Origin: Deltaproteobacteria bacterium GWA2_55_10
GTDB taxonomy: Bacteria; Desulfobacterota; GWC2-55-46
Length of the DNA: 12,145 nt
NCBI GenBank assembly: GCA_001797415.1
Contig: MGPL01000020.1
Coordinates: 1 to 12,145 of the forward strand
Direction of reading: 5' to 3'
Part shown: positions 7,649 through 12,145 of the stretch, in pieces
How positions within the stretch are numbered: position 1 is the first letter of the stretch
Layout of the letters: every line of letters begins with the position of its first letter
Program-made: the position numbers and the translations under genes
The notes under the pieces: generated by a model
What the model saw: the letters and a program-made list of their open reading frames with translations, nothing else
The model's database searches: none
What the model was told of the DNA's origin: nothing

Positions 7649-7974
7649 CAGATCTTCACCTTTTTTGTAAGCGACTGCTTTTCGTTGAGGTATTCGAAAA
7701 GCACCTCCCTCATTATGTCGCACGCCGTGATGACCTTGGGGTTGGCAAGGGAATAGTGGATGCTGACCCCTTCGCGCCTGCTTTTGAGTATCCCTTTGTT
7801 GCGCATTATGGCGAGGTGCTGGGATGCGTTAGCGTTGGAGATGCCAAGTTTTTCGGCGATCTCGGTTGCCGACAGCTCGTCTTCCCTCAGGGTATTTATG
7901 ATCTCGAGGCGCTTTGGGTTCGCCAGGCACTGGCAGATGCTTGCGTGTATCTCGTAGATCTCTTTGGATATCAT
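7648..7974 (-). CDS. ArsR/SmtB-family repressor heading the sqr operon
   Basis: A 108-residue winged-helix protein: dimerisation helix with ANPKRLEIINTLRE, helix-turn-helix ATEIAEKLGISNANASQHLAIMR, and wing GILKSRREGVSIHYSL. Numbered from the ATG at 7974, cysteines are at 14 and 16 (ICQCLANPKR) and at 85 (ITACDIMREV). They do not form the classic ELCVCDL arsenic motif or an obvious zinc site. An early-helix/late-helix Cys pair is reminiscent of the BigR/SqrR persulfide sensors, though the positions are not identical. ATG at 7974 has AGGA 9 nt upstream. A GTG two codons earlier (7980) is possible but too close to the AGGA. Its stop overlaps the start of the next gene. It probably represses its own operon and senses a sulfur species or metal; the ligand is inferred. 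Confidence 0.85.
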   Translation of the reverse strand: MISKEIYEIHASICQCLANPKRLEIINTLREDELSATEIAEKLGISNANASQHLAIMRNKGILKSRREGVSIHYSLANPKVITACDIMREVLFEYLNEKQSLTKKVKI

Positions 7975-8046
7975 GCTCACGCGTCCTGATTAATTGTGTT
8001 GAGCCGTTATGATGCGCTTATTGTTTTACAGATTCTAAAGCCGATG

Positions 8047-8058
8047 CCTTATTTAAGG
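8047..8058. promoter_or_regulatory. Candidate operator for the minus-strand operon
   Basis: CCTTA-TT-TAAGG is a perfect 5+5 inverted repeat lying just downstream of the predicted start point of the minus-strand promoter. An ArsR dimer bound here would block early transcription. The position is suggestive, but the sequence has not been matched to a known ArsR box. Confidence 0.35.
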
Positions 8059-8073
8059 AATTGCTTAATTAAT

Positions 8074-8102
8074 AAAATAATGTATTCACATGGAAATGTC
8101 AA
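8074..8102 (-). promoter_or_regulatory. Predicted sigma-70 promoter of the arsR-sqr-exporter operon
   Basis: On the minus strand a perfect -35 TTGACA (8097-8102) is followed after 17 bp by TATTTT (8074-8079), a 4/6 match to the -10 box. Transcription would start near 8067, leaving a leader of about 93 nt before the arsR ATG. No other good promoter is seen inside the operon, and its gaps are all under 60 bp. Confidence 0.6.
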
Positions 8103-8110
8103 GACAGCGA

Positions 8111-8139
8111 TTGACAAGCAGGACTGGTCGGAGTATATT
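8111..8139 (+). promoter_or_regulatory. Predicted sigma-70 promoter of the plus-strand arsR gene
   Basis: TTGACA (8111-8116), 17-bp spacer, TATATT (8134-8139), a near-consensus promoter. Its -35 box faces the minus-strand -35 (8097-8102) across 8 bp, giving TGTCAA-N8-TTGACA. The predicted start near 8146 leaves a leader of only about 13 nt before the ATG at 8159. Confidence 0.7.
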
Positions 8140-8157
8140 AGTAGCTGCTTAAATACT
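8132..8157. promoter_or_regulatory. 26-bp imperfect palindrome, candidate autoregulatory operator
   Basis: The outer arms AGTAT (8132-8136) and ATACT (8153-8157) are perfect inverted repeats, and 10 of 13 symmetric pairs match over the whole 26 bp (centre AG|CT at 8144/8145). It covers the -10 box, the predicted start point and the leader up to the ATG. A repressor bound here would fully occlude the promoter, as expected of an autoregulated ArsR gene. Confidence 0.5.
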
Positions 8158-8158
8158 T

Positions 8159-8458
8159 ATGAAAAACGCAGCCTACTTATTCAAGATACTGTCGGTAGAC
8201 AGAAGGGTCGACATCATCGAGCTCCTCAAAAAGGAGCCTATGAGCGTTAATGCCATTGCCGAGGCCATCGGCATATCTCAGTCCGCGGTTTCGCAGCACC
8301 TCAGGGTGCTTAAGTCTTCCGGCCTCGTAAACGATGAGCGCAGGGGCTACTGGGTCTATTATTCGCTCGACAGGGAGGCCCTGGAGATGTGCAGGCAGCG
8401 CCTGAACAGATTATGTTCCTGCGGCTGTCAAAGCGGGAATGCCGCCGGGAAGAAGTAG
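8159..8458 (+). CDS. Second ArsR-family repressor with C-terminal Cys cluster
   Basis: A 99-residue winged-helix regulator: FKILSVDRRVDIIELLKKEP, recognition region NAIAEAIGISQSAVSQHLRVLKSSG, and wing NDERRGYWVYYSL. Cys78 in the last helix and a LCSCGC tail (Cys86, 88, 90) form a thiol cluster that could bind a soft metal or react with sulfur species. It clearly differs from the ArsR of the minus-strand operon. The ATG has no visible Shine-Dalgarno and the predicted leader is about 13 nt, so initiation may be leaderless-like. No later start keeps the domain intact. It is divergent from the sqr operon and followed by a CopD-like gene with shared AGTAT/ATACT half-sites, suggesting it controls itself and that gene. 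Confidence 0.85.
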   Translation: MKNAAYLFKILSVDRRVDIIELLKKEPMSVNAIAEAIGISQSAVSQHLRVLKSSGLVNDERRGYWVYYSLDREALEMCRQRLNRLCSCGCQSGNAAGKK

Positions 8459-8470
8459 CGGTCTTTTTTT
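8441..8470 (+). terminator. Weak intrinsic terminator at the end of the plus-strand arsR
   Basis: GCCGC (8441-8445) can pair with GCGGT (8458-8462, one G-T wobble) across a 12-nt loop, followed by C and seven Ts (8464-8470). The 5' arm lies within the last codons of the gene and the stop overlaps the 3' arm. The stem is short, so read-through to the next gene is likely. Confidence 0.4.
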
Positions 8471-8475
8471 GGGCC

Positions 8476-8502
8476 TTGAATATAAGAGTATGCTTATATA
8501 CT
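8476..8502 (+). promoter_or_regulatory. Candidate promoter and operator of the CopD-like gene
   Basis: Two overlapping inverted repeats are present: ATATAAG/CTTATAT (8480-8486 and 8493-8499, 6-bp gap) and AGTAT/ATACT (8487-8491 and 8498-8502, 6-bp gap). The second uses the same half-sites as the palindrome in front of arsR, with the gap shortened by 10 bp, about one helical turn. TTGAAT (8476-8481) and TATACT (8497-8502) with a 15-bp spacer could be a suboptimal promoter covered by the operator. Confidence 0.4.
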
Positions 8503-8558
8503 TAAATTAATTGACGGCTGCTTCCACCAGGGGCGGCCAAAAAAAACAGGAGGGAGTT

Positions 8559-8999
8559 ATGTTTGATTTTGCTTTGAATTCCATCGTTTTTCTGCATCTT
8601 GTTTCGGCAGTTCTCTGGATAGGCGGGATAATATTTATCCTGTTTGTAGCTATCCCGGCTTCAAAAGAGGTCATGGGAACAGAAGCAGGTAAAATCATGG
8701 GTGTGATCTCAAAAAGATTTACGCCTTTCGCGAATTACAGTATTTTGCTTCTCGTCATAACTGGGGTCTTTTTATCGTTCCTGCACAAAGGCTCTTATAT
8801 GAGTGCGCCATTTTATTTTAAGTCGGCGCTGGCCGTAACTATGATAGCTATCCATTTTTACAGAGGCCTTCTTCTGGCCCCGAAGATAGCAAAGTCAGTG
8901 CCGGCAAAGAAAGCATCCCTTCAGAAGCTTTCGCTTGCTCTGGTAAGGCTTAATCTGGTTCTCGGCGTTTGTGTATTGTTTTTGGCGAAGATGGTCTAA
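8559..8999 (+). CDS. CopD-like four-helix membrane protein
   Basis: A 146-residue integral membrane protein with four predicted helices (about 5-33, 58-75, 85-105, 123-143). The first carries His13 and Trp20 in HLVSAVLWIGGIIF, the pattern I associate with the CopD / copper-resistance D domain. A second histidine, His99 (AIHFYRG), sits at the end of helix 3, so a haem or copper ligand pair is possible. The start at 8559 is chosen because AGGAGG lies 5 nt upstream. The open frame extends back to 8511, but those residues are polar and lack a ribosome site. Its position behind a Cys-rich ArsR gene, and shared operator half-sites, suggest metal- or redox-responsive expression. A generic cytochrome b561-like protein is the main alternative. 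Confidence 0.6.
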   Translation: MFDFALNSIVFLHLVSAVLWIGGIIFILFVAIPASKEVMGTEAGKIMGVISKRFTPFANYSILLLVITGVFLSFLHKGSYMSAPFYFKSALAVTMIAIHFYRGLLLAPKIAKSVPAKKASLQKLSLALVRLNLVLGVCVLFLAKMV

Positions 9000-9175
9000 T
9001 AGTTTTCGAGAGGAAAAATATTGTGTTCGAGAACGACATAGAAAGGCTTCGAATTAGGCTGCTCAATAGCAATAGGTGAGAGCAAGTTGCCTGACAGGGA
9101 AAGTGCACGGCATAAAAAATCCCGCGCGGGAAGAAATGGGTTGAGAATAACTCGTTAACTTTAAAGAGAAAAAAT
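9000..9175. other. Gene-free stretch downstream of the tRNA-Leu half
   Basis: No gene of normal size is seen. There is an 18-codon frame (GTG at 9023 to TGA at 9079) with AGAGGA upstream, treated as doubtful. On the minus strand the stretch follows the tRNA CCA end and carries a T-rich tail and a hairpin-plus-T-run at 9114-9131, as expected of native sequence downstream of a tRNA gene. Confidence 0.4.
9114..9131 (-). terminator. Short GC hairpin with T run downstream of the tRNA-Leu half
   Basis: TCCCGCGCGGGA (9120-9131) is a perfect palindrome. On the minus strand it runs into six Ts (9114-9119). A realistic hairpin is UCCC/GGGA with a GCGC loop, so the stem is short. It sits about 45 bp beyond the tRNA 3' end in tRNA sense, consistent with the original terminator of the tRNA transcript. 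Confidence 0.4.
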
Positions 9176-9217
<42 letters not shown>

Positions 9218-9230
<13 letters not shown>

Positions 9231-9382
9231 GGCAATTAAGCCCAAAAACGCAACTCCCTGATATTCGGCTTGATTTCCCGTTTTGCCTTATATAATAGGG
9301 GGTTTGGTGGCATTCTTTGTAGTCTTTAGAGTCTCTGGAGTCTTAGGACTGCCGCCAATTCGAATACAAAATTAGTACAATT
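9218..9382. repeat. 165-bp direct repeat, copy 2 (att-type arm)
   Basis: This is the ungapped partner of 180-344 at about 90% identity. It has the same parts: ACGGGATTTTGAG shared with the tRNA half, the interrupted inverted repeat TTTTGAGGGC / AATTAA / GCCCAAAAA (9224-9248), degenerate 9-bp units (GTAGTCTTT 9319-9327, AGAGTCTCT 9328-9336, GGAGTCTTA 9337-9345), and the 16-bp motif at 9363-9378. Similarity stops right after AATT at 9382. Left of 9218 the two copies diverge because their tRNA variable arms differ. Confidence 0.8.
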
Positions 9383-9439
9383 TCCCAAACCTCATTCTTC
9401 AATTACTTCCCTCACTGCTTTTTTAAGTACATTTGTAAT

Positions 9440-9468
9440 TTATCACATGTTTTCAATAATTTTGTCAA
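9440..9468 (-). promoter_or_regulatory. Candidate minus-strand promoter reading into the att arm
   Basis: On the minus strand TTGACA (9463-9468), 17 bp, then TGATAA (9440-9445). The -35 is perfect, the -10 weak. Transcription would run through the repeat arm and the tRNA-Leu half toward the hairpin at 9114-9131. No gene of normal size lies on that path. It could be a leftover excisionase or integrase promoter, or drive a non-coding transcript. Confidence 0.35.
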
Positions 9469-9522
9469 GTCCTCACAGATAAAACGCCGCTCTTGTCAAT
9501 AACAGGTTATTCAAGAATTTTG

Positions 9523-9550
9523 TTGACGGCTCCTGAGAAAAAGGTATATT
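9523..9550 (+). promoter_or_regulatory. Predicted sigma-70 promoter of the metal-efflux operon
   Basis: TTGACG (9523-9528), 16-bp spacer, TATATT (9545-9550). The predicted start near 9557 falls after the ATG at 9554 and so favours the ATG at 9575 as the first start codon. The AT-rich DNA between the att repeat and this point (9383-9522) shows no gene on either strand. Confidence 0.6.
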
Positions 9551-9574
9551 GGAATGTATAGGACAGTTCTAAAA

Positions 9575-9916
9575 ATGACCCGTATCGGTAAATTCATAGG
9601 TTTTCTCCTCCTGATCGTCTTCACATTGCAGGTGACTGACCTTGCTTGTGTTGGAGAAGATTTGCCTCGGAGCGTCCCTGGAATACAGGGCAGTGTACAG
9701 TTTGTAGCTGCTGACCTTGATGATGGAAAGCGCTCTTATTCCCCTTCAGGCATTCTCGACGAGTGCCATTGCCCCTGCCACCTGAGCTTCACGAACACCC
9801 CATCCACTGAAGTAAGCTCTGTTCAAACAATCTCCTTATCCTTATTTGCCGCCGCCGATTTATCTCTCAAGAAAATATCTGCAGACATCTTTCAGCCACC
9901 CAAAGTCCTTATCTAA
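9575..9916 (+). CDS. Small exported Cys/His-motif protein at the head of the efflux operon
   Basis: A 113-residue protein with an N-terminal hydrophobic signal segment (about residues 5-20: GKFIGFLLLIVFTLQV). A compact DECHCPCHLSF motif (Cys64, His65, Cys66, Cys68, His69) could bind a soft or borderline metal such as Cu, Zn or Ag. The tail is polar and ends in FQPPKVLI. An extra Cys25 lies near the signal end, but the preceding residues (TDLA) do not make a convincing lipobox. ATG 9575 is preferred over 9554 because of the predicted transcription start and an AGGA 11 nt upstream. I recall short proteins of this look in front of CusC/CzcC-type genes, but cannot assign a family. A periplasmic metal sensor or chaperone for the pump is the likely role, by position and motif only. 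Confidence 0.6.
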   Translation: MTRIGKFIGFLLLIVFTLQVTDLACVGEDLPRSVPGIQGSVQFVAADLDDGKRSYSPSGILDECHCPCHLSFTNTPSTEVSSVQTISLSLFAAADLSLKKISADIFQPPKVLI

Positions 9917-9945
9917 AACCCACTCTGATACACAGCGATAAGCCA

Positions 9946-10009
9946 GGCCTGGCCTGAAGGCCAAGCCGTATGCTCTATCTCCTGTTGTATTTCCGTAATC
10001 TTTTTACGG
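9946..10009 (+). other. Two hairpins in the leader of the channel gene
   Basis: Hairpin 1: GGCCTGGCC (9946-9954), loop TGAA, GGCCAAGCC (9959-9967), eight of nine pairs. Hairpin 2: CCGTAA (9993-9998), loop TCTTT, TTACGG (10004-10009), perfect. Neither is followed by a T run, so they are not standard terminators. In the 133-bp gap between the small exported protein and the TolC-type gene they could protect or process mRNA, or tune relative expression. Confidence 0.4.
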
Positions 10010-10049
10010 CGAAAATTCTGTATCTAAAAAACGCAGGGAGGCTTGTCCG

Positions 10050-11294
10050 TTGAAAGGATTTAGACCATCCGTTTCTGTTGTCTTTTTTTTCATGATTTTT
10101 CTAATTCCCGGGTTTGTGACCGCTGAGGAAAAGAAAGTCTTTACTCTGGACGCCCTGCTTTCCATGGCAACTGAAGCGAACCCGGCAGCCGCGGTCTTCA
10201 GGGCCAACATCGAGGCGAGCAGGGGAGAGGCCGTCTCGGCTGGTGCCTATCCCAACCCTGAAGTCGAATTCGAGGTGGGCAGAGGCAAATCCATCGAGAC
10301 AGGGGAATCGAAAGGCGAGTACTCCCTTGGCATCGGCCAGGCGATTGAGTGGCCTTCCAAGAGGCATTTCAGAAAACAGGCCGCGAAGGCCTCCGTTGAA
10401 GCCACTGAAAATGAACTGGACGATTTCCGCCTCCAGATACGCGCTGAGGTCAAAAGGGCTTTTTTCAGGCTTTTGGCGGACAAAAAGATTCTGGAGACAG
10501 CCGGGGAGAATTCAAGGATAACCGGTGAACTCCTCAAGACCGTAGAACTCAAGGTAAAGGCAGGGGAGGCGCCTGAGTTCGAGTTGATAAAGGCAAAGGT
10601 TGAGGCGCTCAGGGCGGACAAGGAATTGAAGAGGGCTGGTAACGCAATCGCCGTTTCAAAGGCGGTTTTGAACGGGCTTTTAGGCAATGCCATTAAAGGC
10701 GATTTTGATGTGGAGGGGGTGTTCAGGTCGCCTGAAAAGAAGTACGAGCTTCAGGCGCTTTTGTCGGTCGCTCTGGAGAAGCACCCGCTTGTCTTGAAGG
10801 CGAAAAAGGACGCCGAGGCAAAGGGCTATTCGCTCGAAACGGAGCGAGCATCAGTCTTCCCTGATGTGACTCTGAGAGGCTTTTTCAGCAAAGAGTTTGA
10901 CAAGGACTCATACGGGGTCGGCCTGTCCGTACCCATCCCTTTCTGGTACCAGAGGAAAGGGGAGATAGCGGCGGCTTCCGCCGGGAAAACAAGGGCAGAA
11001 GCTGAAGTCTACAGGACAAAGGTGGAACTGGCAAAGTCCATAACCGAAGAATACCAGAACTATACGACTGCCATTGAGCAGATAGAGGTCTTTGACAAGG
11101 GGCTCCTGAACGAGGCTCAGGAGGCGCTAAGGATAGCGGAGTTCTCATACAGGCACGGTGAGTCCGGGCTTCTCGAGTACCTTGATACCCAGAGAGTATA
11201 TCAGTCGACCTTTGTCGAATATTACCAATCGCTGTTCGAGCTTGAATCGTCCCTGGCGGCGCTTGAGAGGGTGGCAGGCGGCCTGCCGCAATAA
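10050..11294 (+). CDS. TolC/CusC-CzcC family outer-membrane efflux channel
   Basis: A 414-residue outer-membrane efflux protein. The signal peptide spans residues 1-25 (cleavage after VTA). The mature protein has the OEP-type internal repeat: two long alpha-helical hairpins rich in Ala, Glu and Lys (about 90-190 and 290-400), each next to short strand regions such as NPEVEFEVGRG and VTLRGFFSKEF. The second half ends in a helical stretch like EAQEALRIAEFSYRHGESGLLEYLDTQRVY, a common OEP feature. There is no lipobox, unlike classical CusC. The start is TTG at 10050, supported by AGGGAGG at 10034-10040 with a 9-nt spacer. The next ATG would remove half the signal peptide. It forms the outer duct of a tripartite metal or cation pump with the adaptor gene 29 bp downstream and presumably an RND pump beyond the window. 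Confidence 0.88.
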   Translation: MKGFRPSVSVVFFFMIFLIPGFVTAEEKKVFTLDALLSMATEANPAAAVFRANIEASRGEAVSAGAYPNPEVEFEVGRGKSIETGESKGEYSLGIGQAIEWPSKRHFRKQAAKASVEATENELDDFRLQIRAEVKRAFFRLLADKKILETAGENSRITGELLKTVELKVKAGEAPEFELIKAKVEALRADKELKRAGNAIAVSKAVLNGLLGNAIKGDFDVEGVFRSPEKKYELQALLSVALEKHPLVLKAKKDAEAKGYSLETERASVFPDVTLRGFFSKEFDKDSYGVGLSVPIPFWYQRKGEIAAASAGKTRAEAEVYRTKVELAKSITEEYQNYTTAIEQIEVFDKGLLNEAQEALRIAEFSYRHGESGLLEYLDTQRVYQSTFVEYYQSLFELESSLAALERVAGGLPQ

Positions 11295-11323
11295 AACGAA
11301 ATGAAAGTATGGAGGAGATTTTA

Positions 11324-12145
11324 ATGGTTTTCAGGAAAACTTTATTTGTCCTGTTCGCTTTGGTTTTCTTTTTAGGATGCGGAAAATCAGAGGAACCGAA
11401 AAAGGAAGCCGGGCAAGGGGATAGCCATGCCGAGGAAGCTGGCAAGCATGAAGGCGAGCGTCCAGGTGTCATAGCCCTGAGCCCCGAAGCTGTTGAGAGC
11501 GCTGGCATAAAAACCGAGGCACTCTCCTTGAGGCCCGTCAGTGTGGAGTATTCCTTTACCGGAAAGGTATCCGTGAATGAGACAGCGCTTGCCCATGTCG
11601 GCCCGAGGATACCTGGGAGGGCGGTCGAGGTGTTCGCGAATGCCGGTGACTATGTGAAAAAGGGACAGCCGCTCGCGATAATCGACAGTCCCGAGCTTGG
11701 AGAGGCGCAGAGCCAGTACCTCAAGGCAAAAACGGCCTACGAGATAGCGGAGAAGTCATTCGAGCGGGCAAAGATAGTCCTTGAGGGCAAGGTCATATCA
11801 ACAGGTGAATTCCAGAGGCGCGAGGGTGAGTACCTTTCGGCGAAAACGGAATTGAAGGCGGCGGAAGACAAGCTTCATCTGCTTGGGATGACTGAAAAGG
11901 AATTGTCAGCGATAGGCAAGGAACATACCATCAATTCGAGGGTCGCCATATATTCGCCGATCTCAGGCGCGGTCATAGAAAGGCATCTTACGCTCGGCGA
12001 GGTAGTGGAGCCAATAAAGCCTCTTTTTACGGTGGCGAACCTCTCTAATCTCTGGGTCATCGCAGACGTTCCTGAGGCCGATGTCCCCAAGGTAAAAAAG
12101 GGACAGTCCGTTGCGATAGTTGCATCAGCCTACCCTGAAAAAGTT
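11324..12145 (+). CDS. RND efflux membrane-fusion lipoprotein, CusB/CzcB-like (cut by window end)
   Basis: The first 274 residues of a periplasmic adaptor, open to the last base. The signal peptide ends in FLGC (Cys19), a near-lipobox, so the protein is probably lipid-anchored. A short charged linker with histidines (GDSHAEEAGKHEGE, 32-45) may bind metal. Residues 70-105 form the start of the beta-barrel/lipoyl part (SFTGKVSVNE, PRIPGRAVEV), with lipoyl halves at GDYVKKGQPLAIID (108-121) and YSPISGAVIERHLTLGEVVEP (210-230). An alpha-helical hairpin lies between them (about 125-188). LFTVANLSNLWVIADVPEADVPKVKKGQ is typical of heavy-metal adaptors. GGAGGAG precedes the ATG at 11324. It links the TolC-type channel to an RND pump expected just to the right. 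Confidence 0.88.
   Translation, partial: MVFRKTLFVLFALVFFLGCGKSEEPKKEAGQGDSHAEEAGKHEGERPGVIALSPEAVESAGIKTEALSLRPVSVEYSFTGKVSVNETALAHVGPRIPGRAVEVFANAGDYVKKGQPLAIIDSPELGEAQSQYLKAKTAYEIAEKSFERAKIVLEGKVISTGEFQRREGEYLSAKTELKAAEDKLHLLGMTEKELSAIGKEHTINSRVAIYSPISGAVIERHLTLGEVVEPIKPLFTVANLSNLWVIADVPEADVPKVKKGQSVAIVASAYPEKV

Noticed and set aside
7648..7723. Longer start (7723) for the duplicated-domain gene
   Set aside because: It would overlap the arsR gene by 76 bases and add a polar segment. The TGATG overlap at 7648 is the natural coupled start.
7996..8250. 84-codon plus-strand frame overlapping the intergenic region and the arsR start
   Set aside because: It covers the divergent promoters and the beginning of the well-supported arsR gene in another frame, has no ribosome site, and its translation has no recognisable character.
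10885..11508. 207-codon minus-strand frame opposite the channel and adaptor genes
   Set aside because: It lies antisense to two clear genes whose products match known families. Its translation is Ser/Pro/Arg-rich with no domain, typical of a shadow frame.

Overview
The window comes from a Gram-negative bacterium: it encodes outer-membrane barrel proteins, a TolC-type channel and a lipoprotein adaptor. Coding DNA is moderately GC-rich with frequent AGG and ATA codons, while the intergenic and repeat DNA is clearly AT-richer. A sulfur-cycling anaerobe or microaerophile of the Desulfobacterota or Nitrospirota type would fit, but that is inferred from style and gene content, not proven.

Layout. 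(1) Positions 1-419 have no gene. They hold a decayed tRNA-Leu 3' half joined to a 165-bp element arm (180-344). (2) Positions 420-7974 are a seven-gene minus-strand operon, read right to left: an ArsR-type repressor, an internally duplicated Cys-containing protein, a type I sulfide:quinone oxidoreductase (sqr), a SAM methyltransferase, an MMPL/RND-type exporter, a LolA-like periplasmic protein and an outer-membrane barrel. (3) Positions 7975-8158 are a divergent promoter region whose two -35 boxes mirror each other. (4) Positions 8159-8999 carry, on the plus strand, a second and different ArsR repressor and a CopD-like four-helix membrane protein. (5) Positions 9000-9574 have no gene. They hold a clean 3' half of a tRNA-Leu(CAA), cut in the anticodon loop and fused to a second copy of the 165-bp arm (9218-9382). 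(6) From 9575 to the right edge is the start of a heavy-metal efflux operon: a small exported protein with a CHCPCH motif, a TolC/CusC-type channel and a CusB/CzcB-type lipoprotein adaptor cut by the window end.

How the parts may work together. The minus-strand operon joins sulfide oxidation to a complete inner-membrane, periplasm and outer-membrane export route, with a methyltransferase between them and a Cys-containing ArsR repressor at its head. The simplest reading is a sulfide- or thiol-responsive unit that oxidises sulfide and moves a hydrophobic or methylated product to or through the envelope. The substrate cannot be read from the sequence.

The two 165-bp repeats are in direct orientation, exactly 9,038 bp apart, about 90% identical without gaps, and each is joined to tRNA-Leu 3' sequence. 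This is the signature of tandem integration at a tRNA-Leu gene. The 9-kb segment between them has no integrase, so it looks like a cis-mobilisable or relic island, with the metal-efflux genes probably starting a second island at the same site.
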